A stretch of DNA of 64,000 bases from PKWO01 sp036561005 (GTDB taxonomy: Bacteria; Pseudomonadota; Gammaproteobacteria; Burkholderiales; Burkholderiaceae_D). Location: the NCBI GenBank assembly GCA_036561005.1, contig DATBQE010000229.1, forward strand, positions 1 to 64,000. Reading direction: 5' to 3'. The translations under genes and the position numbers were made by a program. Shown piece after piece: positions 35,222 to 44,659 of the stretch (positions are counted from its first letter, which is position 1; each line of letters opens with the position of its first letter). Under the pieces are notes generated by a model. That model did no database searches, had not been told where the DNA came from, and was given only the letters and a program-made list of their open reading frames with translations.

Positions 35222-36568
35222 CTACGCCTGGGCTGTGTTACCCATCAATTCGTCAAACGCGACTGTCTTGGTCGAGACCTTCGCTTGACTCAGCACATAC
35301 TTGACGACGTTTTCTTCCAATACAAGGGCCTCGACCTCGGCAAGACGGCGACGATCGCTGTAATAGTACTTCATGACCTGTTTCGGGTCTTCATAGCTTT
35401 GAGCAAACTCTTCAACCTGGGCCTTGACCTGGTCTGCGGTGGCTTGCAGGTTGTTTTGCTTGACGACTTCCGACAGGATCAAGCCAAGGCGCACGCGGCG
35501 CTCAGCCTGGGAAGTGAACAATTCCGGCGGGAACGGCATTTCCTGAACGTTCATGCCGCGCTGCGCCATGTCCTGCCGTGTCGATTCGATCAGGCGTTGG
35601 ACGTCCTGGTCAACCAGTGACTTCGGCAAATCGAGGGTGGCAACCTTGATCAGCGCGTCCATCACGCTGTCCTTGGTCTTTGCCTTGGCACGACCGCCGA
35701 CTTCACGTTCGAGGTTGAGTTTGATGTCTTCGCGCATTTTGGTGATGTCGCCGTCTTCGATGCCGAGTGACTTGGCAAACTCGGCGTCGACTTCCGGCAT
35801 GTGCGCCCATTCGAGCTTCTTGAGCGTGATCGTGAATTCTGCCGTTTTGCCGGCAACATCCTTGCCGTGGTAATCGGCCGGGAATGCCAGCGGGAATACC
35901 TTCGCTTCGCCGACCTTGAGGCCGATCGTCGCGGCTTCAAATTCAGGCAACATGCGGCCTTCGCCAAGTACGAAAGCGTAGTCGGTGGCCTGGCCGCCGG
36001 AGAATTCCACGCCGTCGATCTTGCCGTTGAAGTCGACCGTCACGCGGTCGCCATTTTGTGCTGTCAGGTCACCACCGCCATCGCCATGCGCGCCCTGCTC
36101 ACCCTTGGCATGGTAATGCACGCGCTGCTTGCGCAGGATATCGATGGTTTTGTCGATTTCAGCATCGGTCACGTCGGTCAAGGTTTGCTCGACTTCCGCG
36201 TCAGCCAGGCTGCCAATGGTCACTTCGGGATAGACTTCAAAAGTCGCATCGAATGTCAGGTTGCCGTCGGTATCGGCAGCAGCTTTCGGTTCGATCTTGG
36301 GGAAGCCGGCCACGCGCAGGTTGTTTTCATTGGCAGCATCGATGAACGCGCGACCGACTTTGTCGTTCAACACTTCGTTTTCGACCTGATAGCCATACTG
36401 GGCCGCAACCATTTTCATCGGTACCTTGCCCGGGCGGAAACCCGGTGCCTTGACCGTGCGGGCGCGCACTTTGAGGCGCTTTTCCACTTCCGCCTGCACG
36501 TCGGCGACGGGCAGCGAGATGGTGATGCGGCGAGCGAGTTTGTCCAGAGTTTCGACAGCAGTTGCCAT
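35222..36568 (-). CDS. tig: Trigger factor, ribosome-associated chaperone
   Basis: A 448-aa chaperone and prolyl isomerase that binds nascent chains at the ribosome exit. The ribosome-binding signature GFRPGKVPMK is at about residues 43-52. An FKBP-type domain (about 160-245: GDRVTVDFNGKIDGVEFSGG) and the helical C-domain follow. I chose the ATG at 36568 (MATAVETL) because the family starts there. A longer open frame to 36631 would run into the tRNA-Leu gene. A small hairpin (35182-35197) lies between tig and clpP. Confidence 0.97.
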   Translation of the reverse strand: MATAVETLDKLARRITISLPVADVQAEVEKRLKVRARTVKAPGFRPGKVPMKMVAAQYGYQVENEVLNDKVGRAFIDAANENNLRVAGFPKIEPKAAADTDGNLTFDATFEVYPEVTIGSLADAEVEQTLTDVTDAEIDKTIDILRKQRVHYHAKGEQGAHGDGGGDLTAQNGDRVTVDFNGKIDGVEFSGGQATDYAFVLGEGRMLPEFEAATIGLKVGEAKVFPLAFPADYHGKDVAGKTAEFTITLKKLEWAHMPEVDAEFAKSLGIEDGDITKMREDIKLNLEREVGGRAKAKTKDSVMDALIKVATLDLPKSLVDQDVQRLIESTRQDMAQRGMNVQEMPFPPELFTSQAERRVRLGLILSEVVKQNNLQATADQVKAQVEEFAQSYEDPKQVMKYYYSDRRRLAEVEALVLEENVVKYVLSQAKVSTKTVAFDELMGNTAQA

Positions 36569-36596
36569 GTGAATCGTCCAAAAATAAAGAATTCTA

Positions 36597-36683
36597 TGGT
36601 GCGAGGAGGGGGACTCGAACCCCCACACCATTTCTGGCGTCAGGACCTAAACCTGGTGCGTCTACCAATTTCGCCATCCTCGC
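36597..36683 (-). tRNA. tRNA-Leu (anticodon TAG)
   Basis: An 87-nt class II tRNA with a long variable arm and encoded CCA. The acceptor GCGAGGA pairs with TCCTCGC, the anticodon stem-loop is CAGG-TTTAGGT-CCTG (TAG), and the T arm is GGGGGTTCGAGTCCCCC. It ends 28 bases before the tig start on the same strand, so tig may share its transcript. Confidence 0.98.
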
Positions 36684-36914
36684 GGGATATTTTTATAAGC
36701 CGAACAATGAGCTGGACAATGAATCGAACAAATGCAAAGGGCGACCTTGAAGTGAAAATCTGGTCGCCCCTACCTCGCCTTTGTTCCGGCCCTTCGACTT
36801 CAACCGAACATTTTACTGGATTTTCGCACCATCTGTCGCGTTTTTTACGCTACCAGTTCCATCGGGCAATGATTTTTCATATGGAAAAAGCATTGCCGTG
36901 ATGTCAATCACCGG

Positions 36915-39900
36915 TCAAACCGGCTTCTTCACTCGGAACCAGGCTGCATACAAAGCCGGGAGAAACAATAGCGTGAGCGCCGTTGCGACGATCAGCCCGC
37001 CCATGATGGCCACCGCCATCGGCCCCCAGAACACCGAGCGTGACAACGGAATCATCGCCAGCACGGCTGCCGCAGCAGTCAATATGATCGGACGGAAGCG
37101 CCGCACCGCCGATTCAACGATGGCATTCCAGGGCGACGCCCCGCCCGCAATATCCTGCTCAATCTGGTCGATCAGGATGACGGAATTTCGAATGATCATA
37201 CCGAACAAGGCAATCACCCCCAGTTGCGCGACGAATCCGAACGGACGGTGCAGGATCAGCAATGCCGCCGCCGCACCGGCGACGCCAAGCGGACCGGTCA
37301 GAAACACCAATACGGCGCGCGAAAAACTGTGCAGTTGCAGCATGAGCAGAGTGAAAATGATGAAAATCACCAGGGGTACGTTGGCGGCGATCGATTCCTG
37401 CGCCTTGCCGCTGTCGGCCGCGGCACCTGCCAATTCAATGCGGTAACCGGCGGGCAACGCGCGGCGCAAATCGCCCAGCTTTGTTTCAATCTGACTCGAC
37501 ACGGTCGGCCCCTGTATGCCGTCCACCACATCGGCCTGGACAGTGATCGCCCATTCACGACCTTCGCGCCAGACCACACCCGGCTCCCAAACGAAACGGG
37601 CCTGCGCCAATTGCGACATGGGAACGGAGCGGCCTCCCGGCAACTGAATGTTGGCCTCGTTGAGCGCCGCAATCGTGGCGCGTTCCTCCACAGGCTGGCG
37701 GATCACGATATCAATAAGCTTGTTGCCGTCGCGGTATTGGCCGATGGTTGTGCCGCTCAATATCGTATTTGCGGCACGCATGACGGTCTGGGAGCCGATG
37801 CCCAGCGCCTGCAGCTTGTCCTGGTCCAGATCGAGCCGCAGTACCTTGATCGATTCATTCCAGTTGTCGTTCACGCCCACGGTGTTCGAATTGGCGCGCA
37901 TCACTTCCTTCACACGGTCGGCAATCGCGCGCACTTTTCCCACTTCATCGCCGCTTACGCGAAACTGCACCGGATACGGCACGGGCGGCCCATTCGGCAA
38001 CAGCTTCACACGTCCGCGCACCTCCGGAAAATCTTTCTTGAAGATGTCGACTACCTTCAGGCGCAGGGCTTCGCGGGCTTCTGCGTTTTTCGGCAACACC
38101 ACGACCTGCGCCACGTTGGTTTGGGGCAGGATCTGGTCCAGCGGAAGATAGAAACGCGGGCTACCTGTGCCGATGTAGCTGGTGACGCTTTCCACACCCG
38201 ATTGTTGCTTGATGAATTGCTCGAATTTCTTTGCCTGCACTTCGGTGGCGGCAAAAGACGAACCTTCCGGGAGCCACAATTCCACCATCAATTCAGGCCG
38301 GCTCGAATCGGGAAAAAATTGTTGCTCGATGAAGCCGAAGCCGAGCACGCCGAGACCGAATACGCCCAAGGTCAGGACAATGGTCGTCTTGCGCCATTCG
38401 ACGCACCAGTTCACCATGCGGCGGAAACGATTGTAGAACGGCGAATCGAACAACTCATGGTGTCCATCGGCGCCCGCCGCCGGTTTCACCTTGAGCAGGA
38501 TGAAACCGATGTAAGGTGTAAAAACTACGGCAACCAGCCAGGAAATGATCAGGGCCAGGGCATTGACGGAAAACATCGAGAATGTATATTCGCCGGCTGC
38601 GGACTTGGCCAGGCCAATTGGCAGAAAGCCGGCGGCGGTAATCAGCGTTCCTGTCAGCATCGGCATGGCCGTCGACGTATACGCAAACGTGGCGGCGTCG
38701 AAGCGCGACATGCCCTCCTCCATCTTGCGCACCATCATCTCGACTGCGATGATCGCGTCATCCACCAGCAGACCCAGCGCAATGATCAGCGCACCGAGCG
38801 ATATCTTGTGCAGGTCGATGTCGAAAATGCGCATGAACAGGAAGGTGATGGCCAAGACCAGGGGAATGGTCAGCGCCACCACCAGGCCGGGACGAAAATC
38901 GAGCCGGAACGGTTTTGTATGCAAGCCCAGCGCCAGGAAGCTCACTGCCAGCACAATCAACACAGCCTCGGTCAGCGTGTGCAGGAATTCACTCACTGAA
39001 GACGTGACCGCCTTCGGCTGATCGACCACGCGCTGCAACTCGATACCGACCGGCAACTTGGCCCTGATCGCGTTGGCGGTTTTCTCCAGGTTCTTGCCCA
39101 GCTCAATGATATTGCCGCCGTGTTCCATGGCAATGCCAAGACCGATGACGTCCTTGCCGTTGTAGCGCATCTTGTCGTGCGGCGGATCGATGTAGCCACG
39201 CGTAACTGTCGCAAAATCGCCGAGGCGGAAAGTCGTGCCGTTGGCGCGCAGTTGCAGGTTCTCCAGGTCTTTGGTCGAGCGCACGGCGCCGCTTACGCGC
39301 ACCTGAAGATTGTCGCTCGGCGTCACAAGAATGCCGGTCGACTCGACGACGTTTTGCGCATTCAGTTGCGCGACGATAGCTTCAAACGGCACGCCCAGCT
39401 GGGCGAATTTCTTTTGCGAAAACTCGATGTAAAGCTTCTCGTCCTGCACGCCATAGAGATCTACCTTCGACACCGAAGGAATCTGCAGGAATTGCTGACG
39501 CACAAAATCGGCATAGTCCTTCAGCTCTGCCGCCGTGAATCCGTCGCCGGCCAGAGCAAAAATCGAACCAAAGGTATCGCCGAACTCGTCGTTGAAGAAC
39601 GGGCCGATCACACCGGGCGGCAGCGTGCCCTTGATGTCGCCGATTTTCTTGCGCACCTGGTACCAGGCGCCGGCGGTCTCTTTTGGCGGCGTCGACTCAC
39701 GCAGTTGCAGGATGATCAGCGTCTCGCCCGGTTTGGAATAGCTGCGTATCTTGTCGACGTAAGGCGTTTCCTGCAGCTTCTTTTCCAGCTTGTCCGTCAC
39801 TTGTTCTGCCATCTGCAAGGACGTGGCACCGGGCCAGTTTGCACTGATGACCATGGCACGGAAGGTGAACGGCGGGTCTTCGTCCTGGCCGAGATTGCCA

Positions 39901-39995
39901 TAACTCATGATGCCGCCGATCAGCAGCACGGCAATCAGGTAGCGAGTCAGGGGAATATGTTCAAGGGCCCAACGCGAGAGGTTGAAGCCCTTCAT
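36915..39995 (-). CDS. RND-family efflux/heavy-metal-type permease
   Basis: A 1026-aa inner-membrane RND transporter with the typical two sets of six helices and two large periplasmic loops. The proton-relay motif GLLVDDAIIAVEMM lies in helix 4 (about 402-415). It begins with one helix after WALEHIPLTRYLIAVLL. It overlaps the stop of the adaptor gene by 4 bp (ATGA), so the two are translated together. There is no outer-membrane channel gene here, so it probably uses a shared TolC-like protein. The substrate class cannot be read from sequence. Confidence 0.93.
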   Translation of the reverse strand: MKGFNLSRWALEHIPLTRYLIAVLLIGGIMSYGNLGQDEDPPFTFRAMVISANWPGATSLQMAEQVTDKLEKKLQETPYVDKIRSYSKPGETLIILQLRESTPPKETAGAWYQVRKKIGDIKGTLPPGVIGPFFNDEFGDTFGSIFALAGDGFTAAELKDYADFVRQQFLQIPSVSKVDLYGVQDEKLYIEFSQKKFAQLGVPFEAIVAQLNAQNVVESTGILVTPSDNLQVRVSGAVRSTKDLENLQLRANGTTFRLGDFATVTRGYIDPPHDKMRYNGKDVIGLGIAMEHGGNIIELGKNLEKTANAIRAKLPVGIELQRVVDQPKAVTSSVSEFLHTLTEAVLIVLAVSFLALGLHTKPFRLDFRPGLVVALTIPLVLAITFLFMRIFDIDLHKISLGALIIALGLLVDDAIIAVEMMVRKMEEGMSRFDAATFAYTSTAMPMLTGTLITAAGFLPIGLAKSAAGEYTFSMFSVNALALIISWLVAVVFTPYIGFILLKVKPAAGADGHHELFDSPFYNRFRRMVNWCVEWRKTTIVLTLGVFGLGVLGFGFIEQQFFPDSSRPELMVELWLPEGSSFAATEVQAKKFEQFIKQQSGVESVTSYIGTGSPRFYLPLDQILPQTNVAQVVVLPKNAEAREALRLKVVDIFKKDFPEVRGRVKLLPNGPPVPYPVQFRVSGDEVGKVRAIADRVKEVMRANSNTVGVNDNWNESIKVLRLDLDQDKLQALGIGSQTVMRAANTILSGTTIGQYRDGNKLIDIVIRQPVEERATIAALNEANIQLPGGRSVPMSQLAQARFVWEPGVVWREGREWAITVQADVVDGIQGPTVSSQIETKLGDLRRALPAGYRIELAGAAADSGKAQESIAANVPLVIFIIFTLLMLQLHSFSRAVLVFLTGPLGVAGAAAALLILHRPFGFVAQLGVIALFGMIIRNSVILIDQIEQDIAGGASPWNAIVESAVRRFRPIILTAAAAVLAMIPLSRSVFWGPMAVAIMGGLIVATALTLLFLPALYAAWFRVKKPV

Positions 39996-41266
39996 TTGGC
40001 GACTCCGGCAGCGCCGTCGGCTGAACCGTTGCCGACTTTCGCGCCGGCGTCTGCTTCCTTGAGCAGCGAAGAAACGTCAGCCGTCGGATTCTTGCTGCGC
40101 ACGCTTGCCACTGACTTGTCGACGACCGGATTGGCATCGACCGCTTCGCCGAGGATGCTGACCTTTTGCCCCGGTTTGAGCGAATTGACGCCTGCCGTGA
40201 CAATTGATTGTCCGCTCACCACGCCACTGGTCAAGGTGATGTCATTGCCCGAAGTGCCGCCGATTTGTACCGGCACCAGCTTCGCAGTGTTATTCTCCAC
40301 AACCCAAACCGCCGAGCCGCTCTTATCCTGGAACAAGGCCGTCATCGGGACCTTGATTTGCGGCGCCGCGGTTTTGGTGGCAAAGCGGACGTAGGCCGTC
40401 ATGCCGAGGCGCACGTCGGCGGGCGCATCCGGCATCGACACCTTCATGGTAAACGTGCGCGTGACAGAATCGGCAATCGGCGATATCTCGCGGATCTTGC
40501 CTGAAATCAGATTGTTCGGCTGCGCCCAGACACGTATTTTCACATCGCTCACGTTGCGCAGCGTGTCGACCTTGTCCTCGGGGATGCCAATGACAATCTC
40601 CTTTTCGCCGAGCTGGGCGACGCGGACGACCGGATTCCCGGCGGCAACGACTTGTCCAACCTCGGCATCGACACCGGTTACAACACCGTCTGCGTCGGCC
40701 ACCAGCGTGGTGTATGCCGTCTGGTTGGATTGCGTCTTGTTCTGCGCCACGGCTTGCTCGTAGCTTGCCTGGGCCGCGCGGAAGGCCGTTTCCTTGCCAT
40801 CCAATACTGCCTGGCTGACGAAATTCTTGTCGCGCAAATCCTGGTAGCGCTTCAATTCCGCCCTGGCCAGATCGCGATTGCTTTCGCTTGCCTTCAATCC
40901 CGCCACCGACTGCGCCTGGGCCAGTTGCAAGTCTTGCGGATCAAGCTGCATCAAGACCTGCCCCCGTTTGACCATGTTGCCGACGTCAACCTTGCGCGCC
41001 ACTATCTTGCCGCCGACACGAAACCCCAAACGCGACTCTACGCGCGCCCTGACCTCACCGGAAAATTCAGCATCGAGCGCCACATCGCTAGCCGATAGCG
41101 TCATCACGCGGACCGGGCGAATTTCTTCGCTTTTCTCCGGCGTTTTGGCGCAGGAAACCAGCATGAGCGCCGAAAGTAGTAACGTGGCTGTGCCCGCAAG
41201 CATTCCTGGGACGCGATTTCTCTGCGTCTGCGACGCAACCGAGACGTACCTGTTAGATCTATCCAC
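39992..41266 (-). CDS. RND periplasmic adaptor (membrane fusion) lipoprotein
   Basis: A 424-aa HlyD/AcrA-type adaptor. I chose the GTG at 41266 because AAGGGGA lies 6 nt before it; a TTG at 41284 is the only longer option. The hydrophobic leader ends in a lipobox LMLVSC. The protein then shows a lipoyl half (RVGGKIVARKVDVGNMVKRGQVLMQLDPQD), a coiled-coil hairpin (about 100-170) and the second lipoyl/beta-barrel part (VVTGVDAEVGQVVAAG). It bridges the permease at 36.9 kb to an outer-membrane channel. Confidence 0.92.
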   Translation of the reverse strand: MDRSNRYVSVASQTQRNRVPGMLAGTATLLLSALMLVSCAKTPEKSEEIRPVRVMTLSASDVALDAEFSGEVRARVESRLGFRVGGKIVARKVDVGNMVKRGQVLMQLDPQDLQLAQAQSVAGLKASESNRDLARAELKRYQDLRDKNFVSQAVLDGKETAFRAAQASYEQAVAQNKTQSNQTAYTTLVADADGVVTGVDAEVGQVVAAGNPVVRVAQLGEKEIVIGIPEDKVDTLRNVSDVKIRVWAQPNNLISGKIREISPIADSVTRTFTMKVSMPDAPADVRLGMTAYVRFATKTAAPQIKVPMTALFQDKSGSAVWVVENNTAKLVPVQIGGTSGNDITLTSGVVSGQSIVTAGVNSLKPGQKVSILGEAVDANPVVDKSVASVRSKNPTADVSSLLKEADAGAKVGNGSADGAAGVAK

Positions 41267-41328
41267 CGTGATTCCCCTTATCAATTGCCAATATGCAATC
41301 CGGTTTACAGCCGCACATTTTTAATAAC

Positions 41329-41342
41329 TTACCAGTCAGTAA
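41329..41342. promoter_or_regulatory. Candidate TetR-type operator upstream of the RND operon
   Basis: TTACCAGTCAGTAA has TTAC/GTAA dyad arms around a 6-bp core in AT-rich DNA, about 60 bp upstream of the adaptor start. That size and position fit a TetR/AcrR-like repressor site. No regulator gene is adjacent. The assignment rests on symmetry and position only. Confidence 0.3.
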
Positions 41343-41564
41343 TTATAATTAGCGCTTCGTGTTTTGTATATGACCCTCAAGTCATTTATTTTAGCTTGCT
41401 ATTTTGACAATATTTGTGGCCTATCTTTCCCAAGCACAAGTGTTTGAGCGTCAAATCCGGGCCAGGAAATATTGGTCCAGTGCACGGCACGCAACTCGGT
41501 CCAATGGAGTGAAAACTCTGCTACTCTTGCGCTGCAACATTTACCCAATTACCGCTGTCTGCCG

Positions 41565-42377
41565 ATGCCAGTCGAACATTACGAAAATTTTCCGGTCGCA
41601 TCGATCCTGCTTCCGGCCCACTTGAGGCCGGCGGTAGAGACCATTTACCGCTTCGCGCGTAGCGCCGACGATCTGGCCGATGAGGGTGACGCCCTGCCAG
41701 CCCAGCGTCTGGCCGCCCTCTCTGCCTATGAAGATGCATTGCAGCGCATAGAAGAGCGAAAACCTGCCCAATCTCCTTTATTCGAGCAACTTGCAACAGT
41801 CATTGCGGAGCGCGGTTTGCCGTTGCAACCATTTCGCGACCTGATCTCGGCGTTCAAGCAAGATGTCGTGACCACGCGTTACGCTTCGTTCGACGTCTTG
41901 CTCGATTACTGCCGCCGTTCCGCCAATCCGGTGGGCGCGTTGATGCTGCATCTTTACCAGGCAGCCACGCCGGACAACCTGCGAGACTCCGACGCCATCT
42001 GTTCAGCCTTGCAATTGATCAATTTTTGGCAGGATGTCGCTGTGGATTGGGAAAAAGGCCGCATCTATCTGCCGCAAGAAGACATGCTACGCTTCACGTT
42101 TTCCGAGGAGGACCTCGCCCGCGGCCGCACTTCCGGGGATTTTCGCGATCTTCTCGCGTTCGAGGTCGCCCGCGCGCGCGCGATGCTATTGTCCGGTGCG
42201 CCGCTCGCGCGCCGGCTCAAGGGTCGCGTCGGCTGGGAATTGCGCCTTGTTGTACAAGGTGGATTGCGCATTCTGGAAAAAATTGAAACGGTCGAATTCG
42301 ATGTCTTTACGCGCCGCCCGAAACTCGGCAAAGCCGATTGGCTCGTGTTGCTGTGGCGGGCCCTATGGGCAGAATAG
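41565..42377 (+). CDS. hpnC: Hydroxysqualene synthase HpnC
   Basis: A 270-aa trans-isoprenyl-diphosphate synthase of the squalene/phytoene synthase fold. In the three-enzyme route HpnC converts presqualene diphosphate to hydroxysqualene. The Asp-rich motif RSADDLADEGD (about 28-38) and the second motif FWQDVAVDWEKGRIYLP mark the family. The start is the ATG at 41565 (MPVEHYENF), since upstream codons in frame do not resemble the family. The neighbours hpnD and hpnE complete the pathway. Confidence 0.93.
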   Translation: MPVEHYENFPVASILLPAHLRPAVETIYRFARSADDLADEGDALPAQRLAALSAYEDALQRIEERKPAQSPLFEQLATVIAERGLPLQPFRDLISAFKQDVVTTRYASFDVLLDYCRRSANPVGALMLHLYQAATPDNLRDSDAICSALQLINFWQDVAVDWEKGRIYLPQEDMLRFTFSEEDLARGRTSGDFRDLLAFEVARARAMLLSGAPLARRLKGRVGWELRLVVQGGLRILEKIETVEFDVFTRRPKLGKADWLVLLWRALWAE

Positions 42378-42492
42378 CGACGGGTGCCGATTTTTCGGCG
42401 AGTTTCGTTTGTCGCCAATTGCCCAGTCATGTAGCATAGCGTCCGCTTGCCGCCCAACACGATTCAATCAAAAACAAACGCATCCACGATCC

Positions 42493-43326
42493 ATGTCGCC
42501 CGACGAATATTGCCAACAAAAAGCCGCCCAGAGCGGTTCGAGCTTTTACTACAGCTTCCTGTTCCTGCCGCAGGAACGCCGGCGAGCAATCACCGCGCTC
42601 TATGCATTCTGCCGCGAAGTCGACGATACGGTCGACGAGTGCACGGACGCGCAGGTGGCGCGCACAAAGCTGGTTTGGTGGCGCAAGGAAATTACGGCGA
42701 TGGCAGCCGGCAATCCCAGCCATCCGGTTACGAAAGCGCTGCAGCCGCATCTGGCCGCCTACGCGATCGACGTCAAACATTTGCTGGCCATCGTCGATGG
42801 CATGGAAATGGATCTGGACCAGACGCGTTATCTCGACTACCCCGGGCTGCAGCGCTATTGCTGGCATGTGGCGAGCGTGGTTGGCATTCTCTCGGCCAGT
42901 ATTTTCGGTTCGACTCAAGCAGCAACACTGCAATACGCCGAAAAGCTCGGCCTGGCGTTTCAACTGACCAATATCATTCGCGATGTGGGCGAAGACGCAC
43001 GCAAGGGCCGGATTTATCTCCCGGTGAATGAACTGCAAAAGTTCAACGTGACGGCGGCCGACATCCTCAATGCGCGGCATAGCGAGAATTTCGAGAAGCT
43101 GATGAAGTTCCAGGCCGAGCGTGCCCAGGCAGCATATGACGAAGCGTTCGCGCTGCTGCCCCCTGCCGACCGCCGCGCGCAACGCCCCGGCTTGATCATG
43201 GCGGCAATTTATCGCGCCATTCTCGACGAAATCGAACGCGACGGTTTCCATGTCCTGAATCAGCGCATTTCACTCACCCCGATACGTAAATTATGGTTGG
43301 CGTGGAAAACCTATGTACGCGGCTGA
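42493..43326 (+). CDS. hpnD: Presqualene diphosphate synthase HpnD
   Basis: A 277-aa squalene/phytoene synthase homologue that condenses two farnesyl diphosphates to presqualene diphosphate. It shows FYYSFLFLP, the first Asp motif CREVDDTVDE (about 47-56) and the second motif QLTNIIRDVGEDARKGRIYLP. I chose the ATG at 42493 (MSPDEYC). The open frame extends upstream through hpnC in another frame, which is not coding. It is 115 bases after hpnC and overlaps hpnE by 14 bases. Confidence 0.94.
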   Translation: MSPDEYCQQKAAQSGSSFYYSFLFLPQERRRAITALYAFCREVDDTVDECTDAQVARTKLVWWRKEITAMAAGNPSHPVTKALQPHLAAYAIDVKHLLAIVDGMEMDLDQTRYLDYPGLQRYCWHVASVVGILSASIFGSTQAATLQYAEKLGLAFQLTNIIRDVGEDARKGRIYLPVNELQKFNVTAADILNARHSENFEKLMKFQAERAQAAYDEAFALLPPADRRAQRPGLIMAAIYRAILDEIERDGFHVLNQRISLTPIRKLWLAWKTYVRG

Positions 43327-44659
43327 AGACGACGCACCGCGCACGCGCATAGCAGTCATCGGCGGTGGCTGGGCCGGATGCGCGGCGGCCGTCACTCTGG
43401 CGCAGGCCGGGCAAAACGTCACATTGCTGGAGAGTTCCAGGATACTCGGCGGGCGCGCCCGCGCCGTGCAATTGGACGGCAAGACACTCGACAACGGCCA
43501 GCACATATTGCTCGGCGCCTACCGCGACACACTCGCCATGATGGAAAAAGTCGGCATCGACACGGATGAAGTGTTGCTGCGCCTCCCTCTCCAAATGCGC
43601 TACCCGGTCGACAGCGGCGGCATGGATTTCATCGCGCCGCGCCTGCCCGCACCATGGCACGTGCTGGTTGCGCTGCTGCGTGCGCGCGGCTTGAGCCGGG
43701 CCGACAAGCACGCCTTGGCGCGTTTTTCCACGACTGCGCGCTGGATGGAATGGCGCATGGACGAAGATTGCAGCGTGAGTGAACTGCTCGAGCGCTTCGA
43801 TCAAACGCCGCGTCTGACTGCGCTGATGTGGCGCCCGCTTTGTCTGGCTGCACTCAATACCCCGCCGGAGCGCGCTTCCGCACAAGTGTTCTTGAACGTG
43901 CTGCGCGACAGCCTCGGTGCCAAACGGGCCGCATCCGACATGCTCCTGCCGCGCGTCGATTTGAGTGAGCTGTTTCCGCGTCATGCTGCACGCTTCATAC
44001 AACAGCACCAGGGTGCCGTCTATACCGGCACGCAATTGAAAAGCCTTTGCCGCGAGGGAAATCGCTGGTGGCTGGAAATCACGGGAGACGATCTCGACGC
44101 GGTCCAGGCATTCGATAAAGTTGTGCTGGCCACGCCGCCGTGGCAAACCGCAGCCTTGCTTGAAGGCCAAACCGATACGCGCCAACTTCAGTCATTTTCC
44201 TACGAACCCATCACGACCTGCTATTTGCGATACTCGTCAAAGTTGCGCTTGCCCGCCCCTTTTCTGGCATTGATTGACGATCCGGCCACCGGCGCATGGG
44301 GGCAATTCGTTTTCGATCGAGGTCAGCTCAATGCCGAGCATGCCGGCATGCTAGCCGTGGTGGTGAGTTCTTCGAGTGAGGCGACGAGCCACGATCAACA
44401 GTCGCTGTGCGATGCAATTGCCAAACAGCTGGCCACCGCGCTGAACCTGCCGCAACTGGCGGAGCCGCGCTGGAGCAAGGTCATATCGGAAAAACGCGCA
44501 ACCTTCTCCTGCACGCCAGGATTGATTCGCCCCGGCAATGTTACCAACCTGCCGGGAATCGTGATTGCGGGTGACTATACGGCCGGCGATTATCCGGCCA
44601 CGCTTGAAGCGGCCGTGCGCAGCGGCATGGAAGCGGCGCGCCTGATCAACCAGGGTTGA
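43313..44659 (+). CDS. hpnE: Hydroxysqualene dehydroxylase HpnE
   Basis: A 448-aa FAD-dependent enzyme that reduces hydroxysqualene to squalene, the last step of the HpnCDE route. The N-terminal dinucleotide motif IAVIGGGWAGCAAAVTLA and the downstream GGRARA (about 44-49) are typical of the amine-oxidase/phytoene-desaturase-like group. The C-terminus has GDYTAGDYPATLEAAVRSG. It overlaps hpnD by 14 bases. Its stop abuts the radA stop on the other strand with no intervening base. Confidence 0.93.
   Translation: MYAAEDDAPRTRIAVIGGGWAGCAAAVTLAQAGQNVTLLESSRILGGRARAVQLDGKTLDNGQHILLGAYRDTLAMMEKVGIDTDEVLLRLPLQMRYPVDSGGMDFIAPRLPAPWHVLVALLRARGLSRADKHALARFSTTARWMEWRMDEDCSVSELLERFDQTPRLTALMWRPLCLAALNTPPERASAQVFLNVLRDSLGAKRAASDMLLPRVDLSELFPRHAARFIQQHQGAVYTGTQLKSLCREGNRWWLEITGDDLDAVQAFDKVVLATPPWQTAALLEGQTDTRQLQSFSYEPITTCYLRYSSKLRLPAPFLALIDDPATGAWGQFVFDRGQLNAEHAGMLAVVVSSSSEATSHDQQSLCDAIAKQLATALNLPQLAEPRWSKVISEKRATFSCTPGLIRPGNVTNLPGIVIAGDYTAGDYPATLEAAVRSGMEAARLINQG

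Noticed and set aside
37224..38999. 591-codon plus-strand frame
   Set aside because: Antisense to the RND permease; His/Arg/Gln-rich composition typical of a shadow frame.
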